From a virus: 44,940 nt of DNA. Shown in pieces: positions 1 to 5,297 of the stretch. The notes under the pieces are model-generated. The model searched no databases and was not told the DNA's origin. It was given only the letters and a program-made list of their open reading frames with translations. The stretch covers positions 1-44,940 of IMG/VR virus record IMGVR_UViG_3300038701_001000, one strand, 5' to 3'. The translations under genes and the position numbers were made by a program. The first letter of the stretch is position 1, and each line of letters opens with the position of its first letter.

Positions 1-138
1 AAAGGAGAGCGCGTTAACACATAGTTACAGAAGTACCTTCGACTTTAGCTCCAATTTGTGGTTAACATTAACTAATTACACCTTGTCAGCTCCAGAAAAA
101 AAGCCGTATGGGGGCAAGCGCAACCGATACCATAAGTG

Positions 139-175
139 TGTGATAGTATAACACACATACTGTCATAGTATAACA
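139..175. promoter_or_regulatory. Pair of TGTTA-N5-TAACA-like inverted repeats, 22 bp apart
   Basis: Two 15-bp imperfect palindromes are seen at 139-153 (TGTGA-TAGTA-TAACA) and 161-175 (TGTCA-TAGTA-TAACA). Their start positions differ by exactly 22 bp, about two helical turns. The same arrangement recurs at 440-476 and 3136-3172. A shared spacing and half-site suggest cooperative binding of a dimeric regulator; which protein binds is not known. Confidence 0.5.
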
Positions 176-187
176 TTACATTACATA

Positions 188-199
188 TGTAACATTACA
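188..199. promoter_or_regulatory. TGTAA-CA-TTACA palindrome
   Basis: A perfect 5-bp inverted repeat with a 2-bp spacer. Its half-sites match the TGTAA/TTACA palindromes that cover the -10 regions of three left-arm promoters, but the spacer is shorter and no promoter is evident, so its role is uncertain. Confidence 0.3.
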
Positions 200-248
200 T
201 CGACAATAGATACCCGCGCTGAACCGTAATTAATTACACGATTAAGCG

Positions 249-276
249 TTGACAATCATGTGTAATGCGTTACATA
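249..276 (+). promoter_or_regulatory. Rightward promoter with operator over the -10
   Basis: A perfect TTGACA -35 box at 249-254 is followed after 16 bp by a TACATA -10-like box at 271-276. A palindrome TGTAA-TGCG-TTACA at 261-274 covers the spacer and the -10. The same palindrome class sits over the -10 of two leftward promoters at 2705 and 3074, so the three are probably co-regulated. The likely target is the small basic peptide gene at 307. Confidence 0.6.
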
Positions 277-306
277 CACACTCATAGACAAGGAAAGGCC
301 CACCCA

Positions 307-399
307 ATGCAGGATAAAGAGAAAGACAAGCGAGACGTGAAACGAATAAGCAAGTTTCGCAAACGGCTAAAGAAAGCAGCACAGAAGGCCCGGCAATGA
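307..399 (+). CDS. 30-residue lysine/arginine-rich peptide
   Basis: This short gene is supported by context rather than length. It has a promoter at 249-276, a strong purine-rich ribosome binding site (AAGGAAAGG, 290-298) 8 nt before the ATG, and a terminator hairpin that overlaps its TGA stop. The 30-residue product begins MQDKEKDKRD and is mostly Lys, Arg, Asp, Glu, Gln and Ala, with no hydrophobic segment. It should be a single charged, probably helical peptide, which would suit nucleic-acid or RNA polymerase binding. I do not recognise it. It is the only rightward gene in the first 4 kb and faces the leftward early cluster. Confidence 0.6.
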   Translation: MQDKEKDKRDVKRISKFRKRLKKAAQKARQ

Positions 400-411
400 G
401 CCGGGTCTTTC
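387..411 (+). terminator. Terminator of the small basic peptide gene
   Basis: A 6-bp GC stem (CCCGGC at 389-394, GCCGGG at 400-405) with a 5-nt loop overlaps the stop codon of the 307-399 gene and is followed by TCTTT. The T tract is short, so efficiency may be modest. Confidence 0.6.
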
Positions 412-439
412 CCGTTATAGATTATTTTTGATTGATATG

Positions 440-476
440 TGTTACGTTATTACATTACAAATGATACAGTATAACA
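440..476. promoter_or_regulatory. Second pair of 22-bp-spaced inverted repeats
   Basis: TGTTA-CGTTA-TTACA at 440-454 and TGATA-CAGTA-TAACA at 462-476 again begin exactly 22 bp apart. They lie between the terminators of two convergent transcripts, where an ordinary promoter operator would not be expected. The second copy shares the longer word ACAGTATAACATAACG with the copy at 3136. Confidence 0.45.
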
Positions 477-494
477 TAACGAGCATCTCCCATA

Positions 495-516
495 AGAAAA
501 GCGCCTTTCAGCGCTT
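495..516 (-). terminator. Terminator of the leftward left-arm cluster
   Basis: On the minus strand a 6-bp stem AAGCGC/GCGCTT (511-516 and 499-504) with a 6-nt loop runs straight into TTTTCTT. It overlaps the stop codon of the last gene of the cluster (508-867) and marks the end of that transcript. Confidence 0.55.
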
Positions 517-867
517 CACTCGTTTGAGTTCAACATGTCTAATGCATCTGCATAAGAACTGTTGGAACGTACCCCCCGGTATGAAACCCCGGCTTCCGTT
601 CTCTACAATTTTTTCAGCCTTGCGGCGTGTCTCCCCGGTCTGAATAAACCACGCAACAGCGCGCTCTTTTAGATCGTCGGTTGCCGCCAATTGCACCTCT
701 AATGAGTCACCCTCCCCGGTATCGTTTGCCGGTGTAAGTTGCTCTATGGGCACACGGGCTTTGCGGGCTTCCCGCTTCCGGTTGTTCTCGGCGCCGACTT
801 CGCGAATAGAGTTCTGAATTCCCCATATTATCGCGAAGCCGAAGCCGATCATAAATGCAAGTGTCAC
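508..867 (-). CDS. Small membrane-anchored protein, unknown function
   Basis: 119 residues if the GTG at 867 is the start; that GTG overlaps the TGA of the upstream gene as GTGA, a coupling pattern used throughout this genome. An ATG five codons later (852) is the alternative. Residues 1-17 are hydrophobic (contains MIGFGFAIIWG) and look like a membrane anchor. The rest is polar with charged Arg/Lys and Glu stretches and would probably face the cytoplasm or be a coiled segment. It is the last gene of the leftward early cluster, ending at a terminator. I do not recognise the family. Confidence 0.65.
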   Translation of the reverse strand: MTLAFMIGFGFAIIWGIQNSIREVGAENNRKREARKARVPIEQLTPANDTGEGDSLEVQLAATDDLKERAVAWFIQTGETRRKAEKIVENGSRGFIPGGTFQQFLCRCIRHVELKRVKR

Positions 868-1085
868 GCCTGACTATCAAGCCAGATCTTGCACTTACGC
901 TTGGCGGCATACTTAGATTGGCAGTTATGCCCCCGTGCTGATTTATGAAAATACTCAACACGATCTTTTTCGCCATATCGAGCGACAACCATTCCAAACG
1001 CACCCGGCGTGTCAGAATGAACCGTGACGGCATTGGGTGCCGATGCTTTGACACGTGTATCTTCCATTGAACCAATTCGTCTCAT
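864..1085 (-). CDS. Small hypothetical protein, 73 aa
   Basis: A basic 73-residue protein with two cysteines about a dozen residues apart near the C-terminus, in a Lys/Arg-rich setting. It overlaps its upstream neighbour by ATGA at 1082-1085 and its downstream neighbour by GTGA, so it is translated as part of a tightly coupled set. No transmembrane segment or known motif is visible, and no function can be assigned. Confidence 0.65.
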   Translation of the reverse strand: MRRIGSMEDTRVKASAPNAVTVHSDTPGAFGMVVARYGEKDRVEYFHKSARGHNCQSKYAAKRKCKIWLDSQA

Positions 1086-1297
1086 GATAAACCCTCAATT
1101 TTACCAGTATGCTCAATTCCGGCAAGATCCGACCATTGGTAATCTTTCCAAAACCAATAACAATCGTCATTGGGAAACACGTTACGAAGCGTGTAGGCCG
1201 CTACGCGACGCATATAGCTATCGCCGCGCTTTGCGAACGCATGTTGCAATTCGACAAATTCCCATTTATCCTTTGCCTTATATTCAACCGTGATCAT
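1082..1297 (-). CDS. Small hypothetical protein, 71 aa
   Basis: The start is set at the ATG at 1297, which follows a good ribosome binding site (GAGGTGAA) by 6 nt; a longer reading frame to 1318 would need a TTG codon with no binding site. The protein begins MITVEYKAKDKWEFVELQ and is rich in aromatic residues (DDCYWFWKDYQW), suggesting a small compact fold. It overlaps the 28-residue gene upstream as TAATG and the next gene as ATGA. Function unknown. Confidence 0.65.
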   Translation of the reverse strand: MITVEYKAKDKWEFVELQHAFAKRGDSYMRRVAAYTLRNVFPNDDCYWFWKDYQWSDLAGIEHTGKIEGLS

Positions 1298-1383
1298 TAG
1301 CGCTTCACCTCGTTCCAAAAGATCGGCAAACCAACGAACTCATGAACCACAGGTTCGCATTTAACTAATCGCCATTGAGTCAT
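1297..1383 (-). CDS. 28-residue gene filling a coupled gap
   Basis: This minus-strand frame begins with an ATG that overlaps the TGA of the upstream zinc-ribbon gene (ATGA, 1380-1383) and ends with a TAA sharing its last A with the ATG of the next gene (TAATG). It therefore fits exactly between two coupled genes with no spare bases, which is why I call it real despite its size. The product begins MTQWRLVKCE and ends WNEVKR. It has no recognisable motif. Confidence 0.55.
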   Translation of the reverse strand: MTQWRLVKCEPVVHEFVGLPIFWNEVKR

Positions 1384-1694
1384 GTTACCTCACCCCACTT
1401 GTCGAAGTGATTAGAGAAGTCCAATTCACTGACCATGTATGTCGAGTGTGGATTTTGCGAGCCTACCCCGGTCGGATTATCGCCGACATAATAATGAGGG
1501 CGCAGCTTGCCGATATCGGCGCGATAATGACAACCGTCCGAATCATAACCCGAACGCCATGAGCATGATGGACAATGCGAAAAACACTTACTTGTATGGT
1601 TTGTGTTAGTCGAATTGATCGCGCCACACACATCGCAACGGTACTTTCGATAAGCGGCCATGAGACCATGAGCGACTTTGGTTAGCTTACCCAT
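1380..1694 (-). CDS. Zinc-ribbon-like small protein
   Basis: 104 residues from the ATG at 1694 (MGKLTKVAHG); the open frame extends upstream, but that part lies under the preceding gene. Cysteines are arranged as a CxxC (CDVC, residues 20-23), then CFSHCPSC about 17 residues later, which is a plausible four-cysteine zinc ribbon with an extra Cys. The C-terminal half is polar and rich in Gly, His and Tyr. It overlaps the upstream gene by 8 bp. A role in binding nucleic acid or a host protein is possible but is inferred only from the zinc motif. Confidence 0.65.
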   Translation of the reverse strand: MGKLTKVAHGLMAAYRKYRCDVCGAINSTNTNHTSKCFSHCPSCSWRSGYDSDGCHYRADIGKLRPHYYVGDNPTGVGSQNPHSTYMVSELDFSNHFDKWGEVT

Positions 1695-1893
1695 GATTAA
1701 ACGCCCCATGTGAAATTGTGAACTCACCGACTCGGTTGCCGTTGATGTCGCGAATATAACCAGTCCATCCGGTTTGGCCTTCGCTCTCAATTTTGTCAGC
1801 CGCTTGACGAAGCAAGCGTGCAATTTCGCGAAATCCGTTCCCGTCCGCAAATGCTGCGTTTAAGGTTGAGATTTCCAAATCAAAATCGTTCAT
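1687..1893 (-). CDS. Small hypothetical protein, 68 aa
   Basis: The ATG at 1893 is chosen because AAGGAT lies 6 nt upstream; a TTG two codons earlier is less likely. The acidic N-terminal half (MNDFDLEIS through a helix containing REIARLLRQAADKIE) resembles a short amphipathic helical domain, followed by a Gly-rich beta-type tail. It is the first gene after the terminator at 1926-1958, so it may start a sub-operon or be reached by readthrough. Function unknown. Confidence 0.65.
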   Translation of the reverse strand: MNDFDLEISTLNAAFADGNGFREIARLLRQAADKIESEGQTGWTGYIRDINGNRVGEFTISHGAFNHG

Positions 1894-1925
1894 TGTCAAA
1901 TCCTTTCAAGTCTGTTTTTGACACC

Positions 1926-1958
1926 CAAAAAGCTCACCGCCATGACGCGAAGTGAGCT
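1926..1958 (-). terminator. Leftward terminator inside the early cluster
   Basis: On the minus strand AGCTCAC (1952-1958) pairs with GTGAGCT (1931-1937) over a loop that can extend the stem with CGC/GCG, followed by a run of T (1927-1930). It lies downstream of the 1991-2281 gene and upstream of the 1687-1893 gene, so it divides the leftward cluster. Confidence 0.65.
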
Positions 1959-1990
1959 AAGTTGGTTATGTAATGAGTTACGCGGCGAGC

Positions 1991-2281
1991 TTAATCATCC
2001 GTCATATTGATAAACAAAACCGTTCCGTGCCTATACGGTCTAAATTCAATAGTATCGCCATACGAAACTTTTTCACCGCGTATCCCGGTTAAACCCAATT
2101 CAGCTTTAACCTTGGTCATCAACACACGCTCAAACGATCGATTGGCTTTCGTGTAACCATTTTGACCGTCAAAACCATAGTGAGTTAGTTCCGGCATTGT
2201 GACCTTGCCACGCTCAACCCAAGTGTAATTAGCTACGCCGCCGAAAGTATCGGTGTACTCATATTCGAATGTTAAAGACAT
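1991..2281 (-). CDS. Hypothetical protein, 96 aa, LTHxxFDG motif
   Basis: The ATG shares a base with the TAA of the upstream gene (TAATG at 2281). The protein looks beta-rich with many Tyr, Thr and Gly residues. Residues 31-37 (LTHYGFDG) resemble the N-terminus of the neighbouring protein (LTHFSFDG), which may mean a common ancestry of part of the fold. It ends before the terminator at 1926-1958. No family is recognised. Confidence 0.65.
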   Translation of the reverse strand: MSLTFEYEYTDTFGGVANYTWVERGKVTMPELTHYGFDGQNGYTKANRSFERVLMTKVKAELGLTGIRGEKVSYGDTIEFRPYRHGTVLFINMTDD

Positions 2282-2679
2282 TACGCAAAAACCTTTCCAT
2301 ATTCAGTTGTGAGCAAGATAACGCCAAGGTCATTCTCGCGCTCCGTGTTGTAACCGTCATTGGCACGGTGGCGAGCTTTCATTACACCGCCAGCGAATGA
2401 TACGCGGCCTTTGATGCCCATTGCGCCAATGAAGTCATTCATGGCACGTCGCGTTGTCGTCGTCATATAACCACACGTCGAAAGCATTACCTCGCAATGC
2501 GTATCGCTTAGACGATCAAAAGTGGCAATCTGATGTCCGTGCAGATAGCAGGCGATCCGAAGGCGATTAGATACTGGCCCCCGGCACTTGCGAATTTGGC
2601 GATTGTGACCAACCGTCATGATTTGAGTGCCGTTGAACGTACCGTCAAAGCTGAAGTGTGTTAGATCCATTTTAGCCAT
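2281..2679 (-). CDS. Hypothetical early protein, 132 aa
   Basis: A start with a good ribosome binding site (AAGGAAC, 8 nt before ATG) lies behind the promoter at 2711-2738. The middle contains YLHGHQIATFD followed by CGYMTTTTRRAMNDF, a layout I associate with small phage proteins of unknown function that combine a beta-sheet (hydrophilic HGxxIA) with a TTRxRxN helix. The C-terminus is hydrophobic beta-type. The protein is most likely expressed early because its promoter carries the shared operator. The molecular role is unknown. Confidence 0.65.
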   Translation of the reverse strand: MAKMDLTHFSFDGTFNGTQIMTVGHNRQIRKCRGPVSNRLRIACYLHGHQIATFDRLSDTHCEVMLSTCGYMTTTTRRAMNDFIGAMGIKGRVSFAGGVMKARHRANDGYNTERENDLGVILLTTEYGKVFA

Positions 2680-2704
2680 TGTTTAGTTCCTTACGTTGTT
2701 GATG

Positions 2705-2738
2705 TGTAATATATTACATTTAAGGACTCATGAGTTAA
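2705..2738 (-). promoter_or_regulatory. Leftward promoter with two nested palindromes
   Basis: Reading leftward, a TTAACT -35-like box (2738-2733) and a TAATAT -10 box (2716-2711) are 16 bp apart. The -10 lies in the perfect palindrome TGTAA-TATA-TTACA (2705-2718), and the spacer holds a GACTC-AT-GAGTT palindrome. The promoter at 3074-3107 has the same plan with both palindromes. It drives the 2281-2679 gene and probably those after it. Confidence 0.65.
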
Positions 2739-2770
2739 GCCCTTAAATGTAATTAATTTCAATTTAGTTA

Positions 2771-3052
2771 TTACGAAATTGTTACGATACCCATTTCACG
2801 ACAAACAATCTTAACGGCATTGGCAAAAATAATTGAATGCCTCAAGTTGTGCCGTATATCGTCATAACGTCCCTCGCGCACAGCCGCGGCGCAATCTAGG
2901 CAATCTTTTTCAAGCTTATGCGCTGCGCGACGTGCTGATGCATTTGCACTAGTACGAAAGTGCTCATTGTGCAGTCTCGCTTGCCGTTTAATCTCATGAT
3001 CGACGTGCGGCAAATGAGACTTTGCAATCTCAATGTGTTCTTTATAAATCAT
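2771..3052 (-). CDS. Hypothetical early protein, 93 aa, helical
   Basis: Begins behind the promoter at 3074-3107 with a strong ribosome binding site (AGAGGAAAA). The protein is predicted mostly helical, with many His, Arg and Ala and two cysteines (CLDC) in the middle. There is no membrane segment. It is a single-gene unit, because another promoter follows immediately downstream at 2705-2738. Function unknown. Confidence 0.65.
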   Translation of the reverse strand: MIYKEHIEIAKSHLPHVDHEIKRQARLHNEHFRTSANASARRAAHKLEKDCLDCAAAVREGRYDDIRHNLRHSIIFANAVKIVCREMGIVTIS

Positions 3053-3073
3053 ATCAATTTTCCTCTGTCGATG

Positions 3074-3107
3074 TGTAATATATTACACTTACGGACTCAG
3101 GAGTCAA
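3074..3107 (-). promoter_or_regulatory. Leftward promoter, twin of the one at 2705
   Basis: TTGACT -35 (3107-3102) and TAATAT -10 (3085-3080) are separated by 16 bp on the minus strand. The perfect palindrome TGTAA-TATA-TTACA at 3074-3087 covers the -10, and GACTC-AG-GAGTC fills the spacer. Over roughly 35 bp it is nearly identical to the promoter at 2705-2738, which points to duplication or strong shared selection. Confidence 0.65.
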
Positions 3108-3135
3108 GCAGAAAAGTGAAATTAATTACAGCTCA

Positions 3136-3172
3136 TGTTACAGTATAACATAACGTGTGTTACATTATAACA
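3136..3172. promoter_or_regulatory. Perfect TGTTA-N5-TAACA pair, 22 bp apart
   Basis: TGTTA-CAGTA-TAACA (3136-3150) and TGTTA-CATTA-TAACA (3158-3172) are both perfect inverted repeats starting 22 bp apart. They lie upstream of the leftward promoter at 3074-3107, in the position expected for activator or upstream operator sites. These two perfect copies define the consensus for the imperfect pairs at 139 and 440. Confidence 0.55.
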
Positions 3173-3267
3173 TCACAATGACATGTTACACCTGTCACAC
3201 AACGAACCCGAACCCCGGAGAAAAAAGCCGTATAGGGTCGACCAGTAGGGCGGGAAAAAAGGACCGG
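3173..3267. other. Intergenic, no gene; A-tract repeat shared with left end
   Basis: No gene is visible. Around 3219-3237 a run of six A followed by GCCGTAT and a G run matches a segment at 94-113. Read leftward these are T tracts, and the one near 3250 lies just past the stop of the gpZ-like gene, so weak terminator activity is possible, but I see no strong stem. Confidence 0.35.
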
Positions 3268-3981
3268 TTAGTTAGCGAGGAATGGTGACCGCATCCTGAT
3301 TTGATCCATGTAGTTCTGGAACACCGGGGAAAAAAGGCCCAGTATGGTGTCAGTCGAATCCTCATAGAAACGGAACTTTTTCTTGATCTGAGCATCTTTG
3401 GTGAAGAAATACTTGAAGTCGAGATTGTGACGGTCAGTACGCTTCGCAATGAACAATTTCCGACCGCTCTTATCCTTCATCAGGAACGTGTCGCGACGTG
3501 ATGTGATCCGGCGTGGTTTCTCACGCGCCTTGATCCGACCAGTGCCGGTACGCATACCTTGCGTATCAGGATCTTGAGGCACCGCGATTGATGATCCATT
3601 GTACGGACGTTTCGTCCCACCTTCCGCATGTTCCTCGAAATACTCTCTGTACCCACCCTTCAACTTGCGTTGCCGAAGAACACCAGTCATCGAATCTGCC
3701 TCCCCGGACTTAAACTTAGCGAGTGATCTCGGCATACCCGTATTTAATGACCCGGCACGTTGCGTCAACAAAACCCTATCCACCGTGAAGTTCACCCCCG
3801 CCAGTCTCCGGTTTCGAACTTTAAACGCATTAGCGTAAGTTGTAGTGATGACCCGTTCACGTGCTTGTTCGAGAACATCATTGATTGTCATCGCTATCCC
3901 ATAAGGAATTTGACGCGTTAGCGTTATCTCCATCCCTTTAATAGCGGCATCAATGTTACTTTTGAAATTGATTACGATCAT
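3268..3981 (-). CDS. gpZ-like tail completion protein (displaced)
   Basis: 237 residues with the general plan of lambda minor tail protein Z: an N-terminal helix containing AAIKGMEITL, an Ala/Ile-rich helix with AMTINDVLEQAR, then a highly basic middle and C-terminus. Lambda gpZ also begins with a KGLEQA-type helix followed by AMAINR and a basic body. In lambda, Z lies between FII and U and helps finish the tail for joining to the head. Here FII-like (37304) and U-like (36849) genes are adjacent with nothing between, so the missing Z position and this orphan fit each other. Identification is by eye; a host-binding or other virion protein is the alternative. Confidence 0.45.
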   Translation of the reverse strand: MIVINFKSNIDAAIKGMEITLTRQIPYGIAMTINDVLEQARERVITTTYANAFKVRNRRLAGVNFTVDRVLLTQRAGSLNTGMPRSLAKFKSGEADSMTGVLRQRKLKGGYREYFEEHAEGGTKRPYNGSSIAVPQDPDTQGMRTGTGRIKAREKPRRITSRRDTFLMKDKSGRKLFIAKRTDRHNLDFKYFFTKDAQIKKKFRFYEDSTDTILGLFSPVFQNYMDQIRMRSPFLAN

Positions 3982-4156
3982 GAGATGATCACACCCCCGT
4001 TGAGATAACTATAAGAAATTTATCTGACGATGATAAATTTTCGGACCTTCCCGTATATAAACGTATACACCCCTTTTTACCCATTTACCACCCTTTTTCT
4101 TTTTCTGTGGCAGGAATACTATATAATTTATTATAAGATAAAAACACTCAATTACC

Positions 4157-4179
4157 CCGTAAACATTGACCCTTTACGG
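4157..4179. promoter_or_regulatory. CCGTAAA-N9-TTTACGG inverted repeat (operator-like)
   Basis: A perfect 7-bp inverted repeat with a 9-bp spacer surrounds a TTGACC -35-like box (4166-4171). An TTTGAT -10-like box follows at 4190-4195 after 18 bp. A protein bound to this repeat would block that promoter. Confidence 0.45.
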
Positions 4180-4219
4180 TAAGAACATCTTTGATCGATT
4201 ACTATCCAAAAATAATAGG

Positions 4220-4247
4220 TTGACATTGAGAAATTATACGATACTTT
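4220..4247 (+). promoter_or_regulatory. Rightward promoter for the 4.3-9.5 kb operon
   Basis: A perfect TTGACA (4220-4225) and TACTTT (4242-4247) are 16 bp apart, ending about 30 bp before the first gene at 4278. Together with the weaker site at 4166-4195 this gives tandem rightward promoters. Confidence 0.55.
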
Positions 4248-4277
4248 ACGATCATGAGATAAAAAAGGCTATCGGGA

Positions 4278-4688
4278 ATGTACAGTCAGGATATAAGAGA
4301 ACGCATGAATAACGAGTTGGCTAACTGTGGATCGTCCATGGTTATCAACTGGAACTCTACCGATTATGGTGCGTTCACCAACTTTCGTATGACGGTTCGC
4401 TATGTTGCGGACACGTTGGGGATGAAGGTCGCAACGCGCCGTGACGGAAATCGGTTGATAGTCACACGGTCAGACCCCCCTACCATCGCTCACACCAAGT
4501 CTGGTTTCATATTCTGCAAATCGGATCTCGTTATTGCGATGGAGACAATTGACATGTTGCGTCCAATGCCGAACGATCCGAACCGCGAATACAAGCACAT
4601 CCTGATCGACTTTCTTTCCAAGGTCTGCGATCAGGGCGTTGCCTACATTGATGAGCAAATTGCACGAGGGGATAGAGACCCAGAATGA
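4278..4688 (+). CDS. Hypothetical protein, first of a tandem paralogue pair
   Basis: 136 residues. The C-terminal half contains a basic beta hairpin (GNRLIVTRSDPPTI) and then a helix with MLRPMPNDPNREYKHILIDFL. The next gene has the same two elements in the same order (DGVIYVKRDTPPTV and SMRPWPDDPLYEEKSRYINRL), so the pair arose by tandem duplication and then diverged strongly. It is the first gene of the rightward operon, directly downstream of two promoters. The two genes overlap by ATGA. No known domain is recognised. Confidence 0.7.
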   Translation: MYSQDIRERMNNELANCGSSMVINWNSTDYGAFTNFRMTVRYVADTLGMKVATRRDGNRLIVTRSDPPTIAHTKSGFIFCKSDLVIAMETIDMLRPMPNDPNREYKHILIDFLSKVCDQGVAYIDEQIARGDRDPE

Positions 4689-5053
4689 AGACGCAGAACA
4701 GACATTACATCCGGAAGAAACTCGAACACGATTGTCGCAATGTTGGCTTCACCGCAGAATTTAAGGTAGACGATTACCCCCCGTACACACTACAACGTCT
4801 CCGTGTCGCCGTTGCACAAGTCATCAAACAACTGCCGTTCAAAGCAACGATCCGGACAATCGACGGCGTCATCTATGTCAAGCGTGACACGCCACCGACC
4901 GTGACCGTTATGCCCGGTGCCCCGGTGCCTAAGTTAAAGACGACAACCCTACTCAATTCAATGCGGCCATGGCCGGATGACCCTCTGTACGAGGAAAAAA
5001 GCCGATACATCAACCGGCTCATGAACCCCCTATCGGCAAAGGTGCAGCGATGA
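4685..5053 (+). CDS. Hypothetical protein, second tandem paralogue
   Basis: 122 residues, basic. It matches its upstream neighbour at the RDTPPTV strand and the MRPxPxDP helix, with a helix of similar length before them (LRVAVAQVIKQL against FRMTVRYVADTL). It overlaps both neighbours by ATGA, so the three are translated together. Unlike the first copy it has a Pro-rich insert (VMPGAPVPKLK) between the two conserved parts. Function unknown; duplication with divergence suggests two related binding roles. Confidence 0.7.
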   Translation: MKTQNRHYIRKKLEHDCRNVGFTAEFKVDDYPPYTLQRLRVAVAQVIKQLPFKATIRTIDGVIYVKRDTPPTVTVMPGAPVPKLKTTTLLNSMRPWPDDPLYEEKSRYINRLMNPLSAKVQR

Positions 5054-5286
5054 CCCAAACCGCAACAGAGATCCAATGGCTCCGCGACCGTGACCATCAC
5101 GGATGGGAGATGCCAACAGCGCCATGGTGGAAGCGGATTAAGTTCGTCCGTAAGATCCGTGCAGCAAGGCTCCGCAAGCGAGCCCGGAAAGAATCGCTAA
5201 CGACGGCCGACGATCTCGGTCTCAACCGCAAGAGAAAAGAATGGCTCGCCTATGGAGTGCGCCACGGATACGAACAAAAACCATAA
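5050..5286 (+). CDS. Small basic protein, 78 aa
   Basis: Begins with an ATGA overlap at 5050. The centre is very basic (KFVRKIRAARLRKRARK) and would be a positively charged helix suited to nucleic-acid binding; the N-terminal third is rich in Trp, Asp and His. No membrane segment is present. I cannot name it. Confidence 0.65.
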   Translation: MTQTATEIQWLRDRDHHGWEMPTAPWWKRIKFVRKIRAARLRKRARKESLTTADDLGLNRKRKEWLAYGVRHGYEQKP

Positions 5287-5297
5287 GGATTAAAGAG

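Larger units (their letters stand above)
1..248. other. Left-end intergenic region, AT-rich, no gene
   Basis: I see no convincing gene here. The stretch is rich in short TTACA/TGTAA and TAACA words, described separately as operator-like repeats. A segment near 94-113 (six to seven A residues followed by GCCGTAT and a G run) recurs at about 3219-3237 in the other large intergenic region of the left arm. If the window is a genome opened at its cohesive end, this stretch joins the region upstream of the small terminase gene at the other edge, and could contain part of the packaging signal. Confidence 0.5.
3972..4260. repeat. 15-bp direct repeats bounding the divergent control region
   Basis: TTACGATCATGAGAT occurs at 3972-3986 and again at 4246-4260. 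The first copy contains the start codon of the gpZ-like gene; the second lies just upstream of the rightward gene at 4278. The 274-bp offset means the whole control region is flanked by direct repeats, as would be left by a recombination event, although a shared regulator site is equally possible. Confidence 0.5.
3982..4277. other. Divergent intergenic region, candidate control region or origin
   Basis: No gene is visible in these 296 bp. They separate leftward and rightward transcription units and are much more AT-rich than the flanking genes. Visible elements are a pyrimidine-rich tract on the plus strand (about 4069-4106, with CCCTTTTT twice), an AT block around 4120-4140 containing a TATAAT-like word on both strands, an inverted repeat at 4157-4179 and two rightward promoters. 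This combination would suit a replication origin, but nothing proves it. Confidence 0.4.

Noticed and set aside
1-306. Possible tRNA or attachment site in the left-end region
   Set aside because: No cloverleaf could be drawn, and there is no integrase gene in the window to go with an attachment site.
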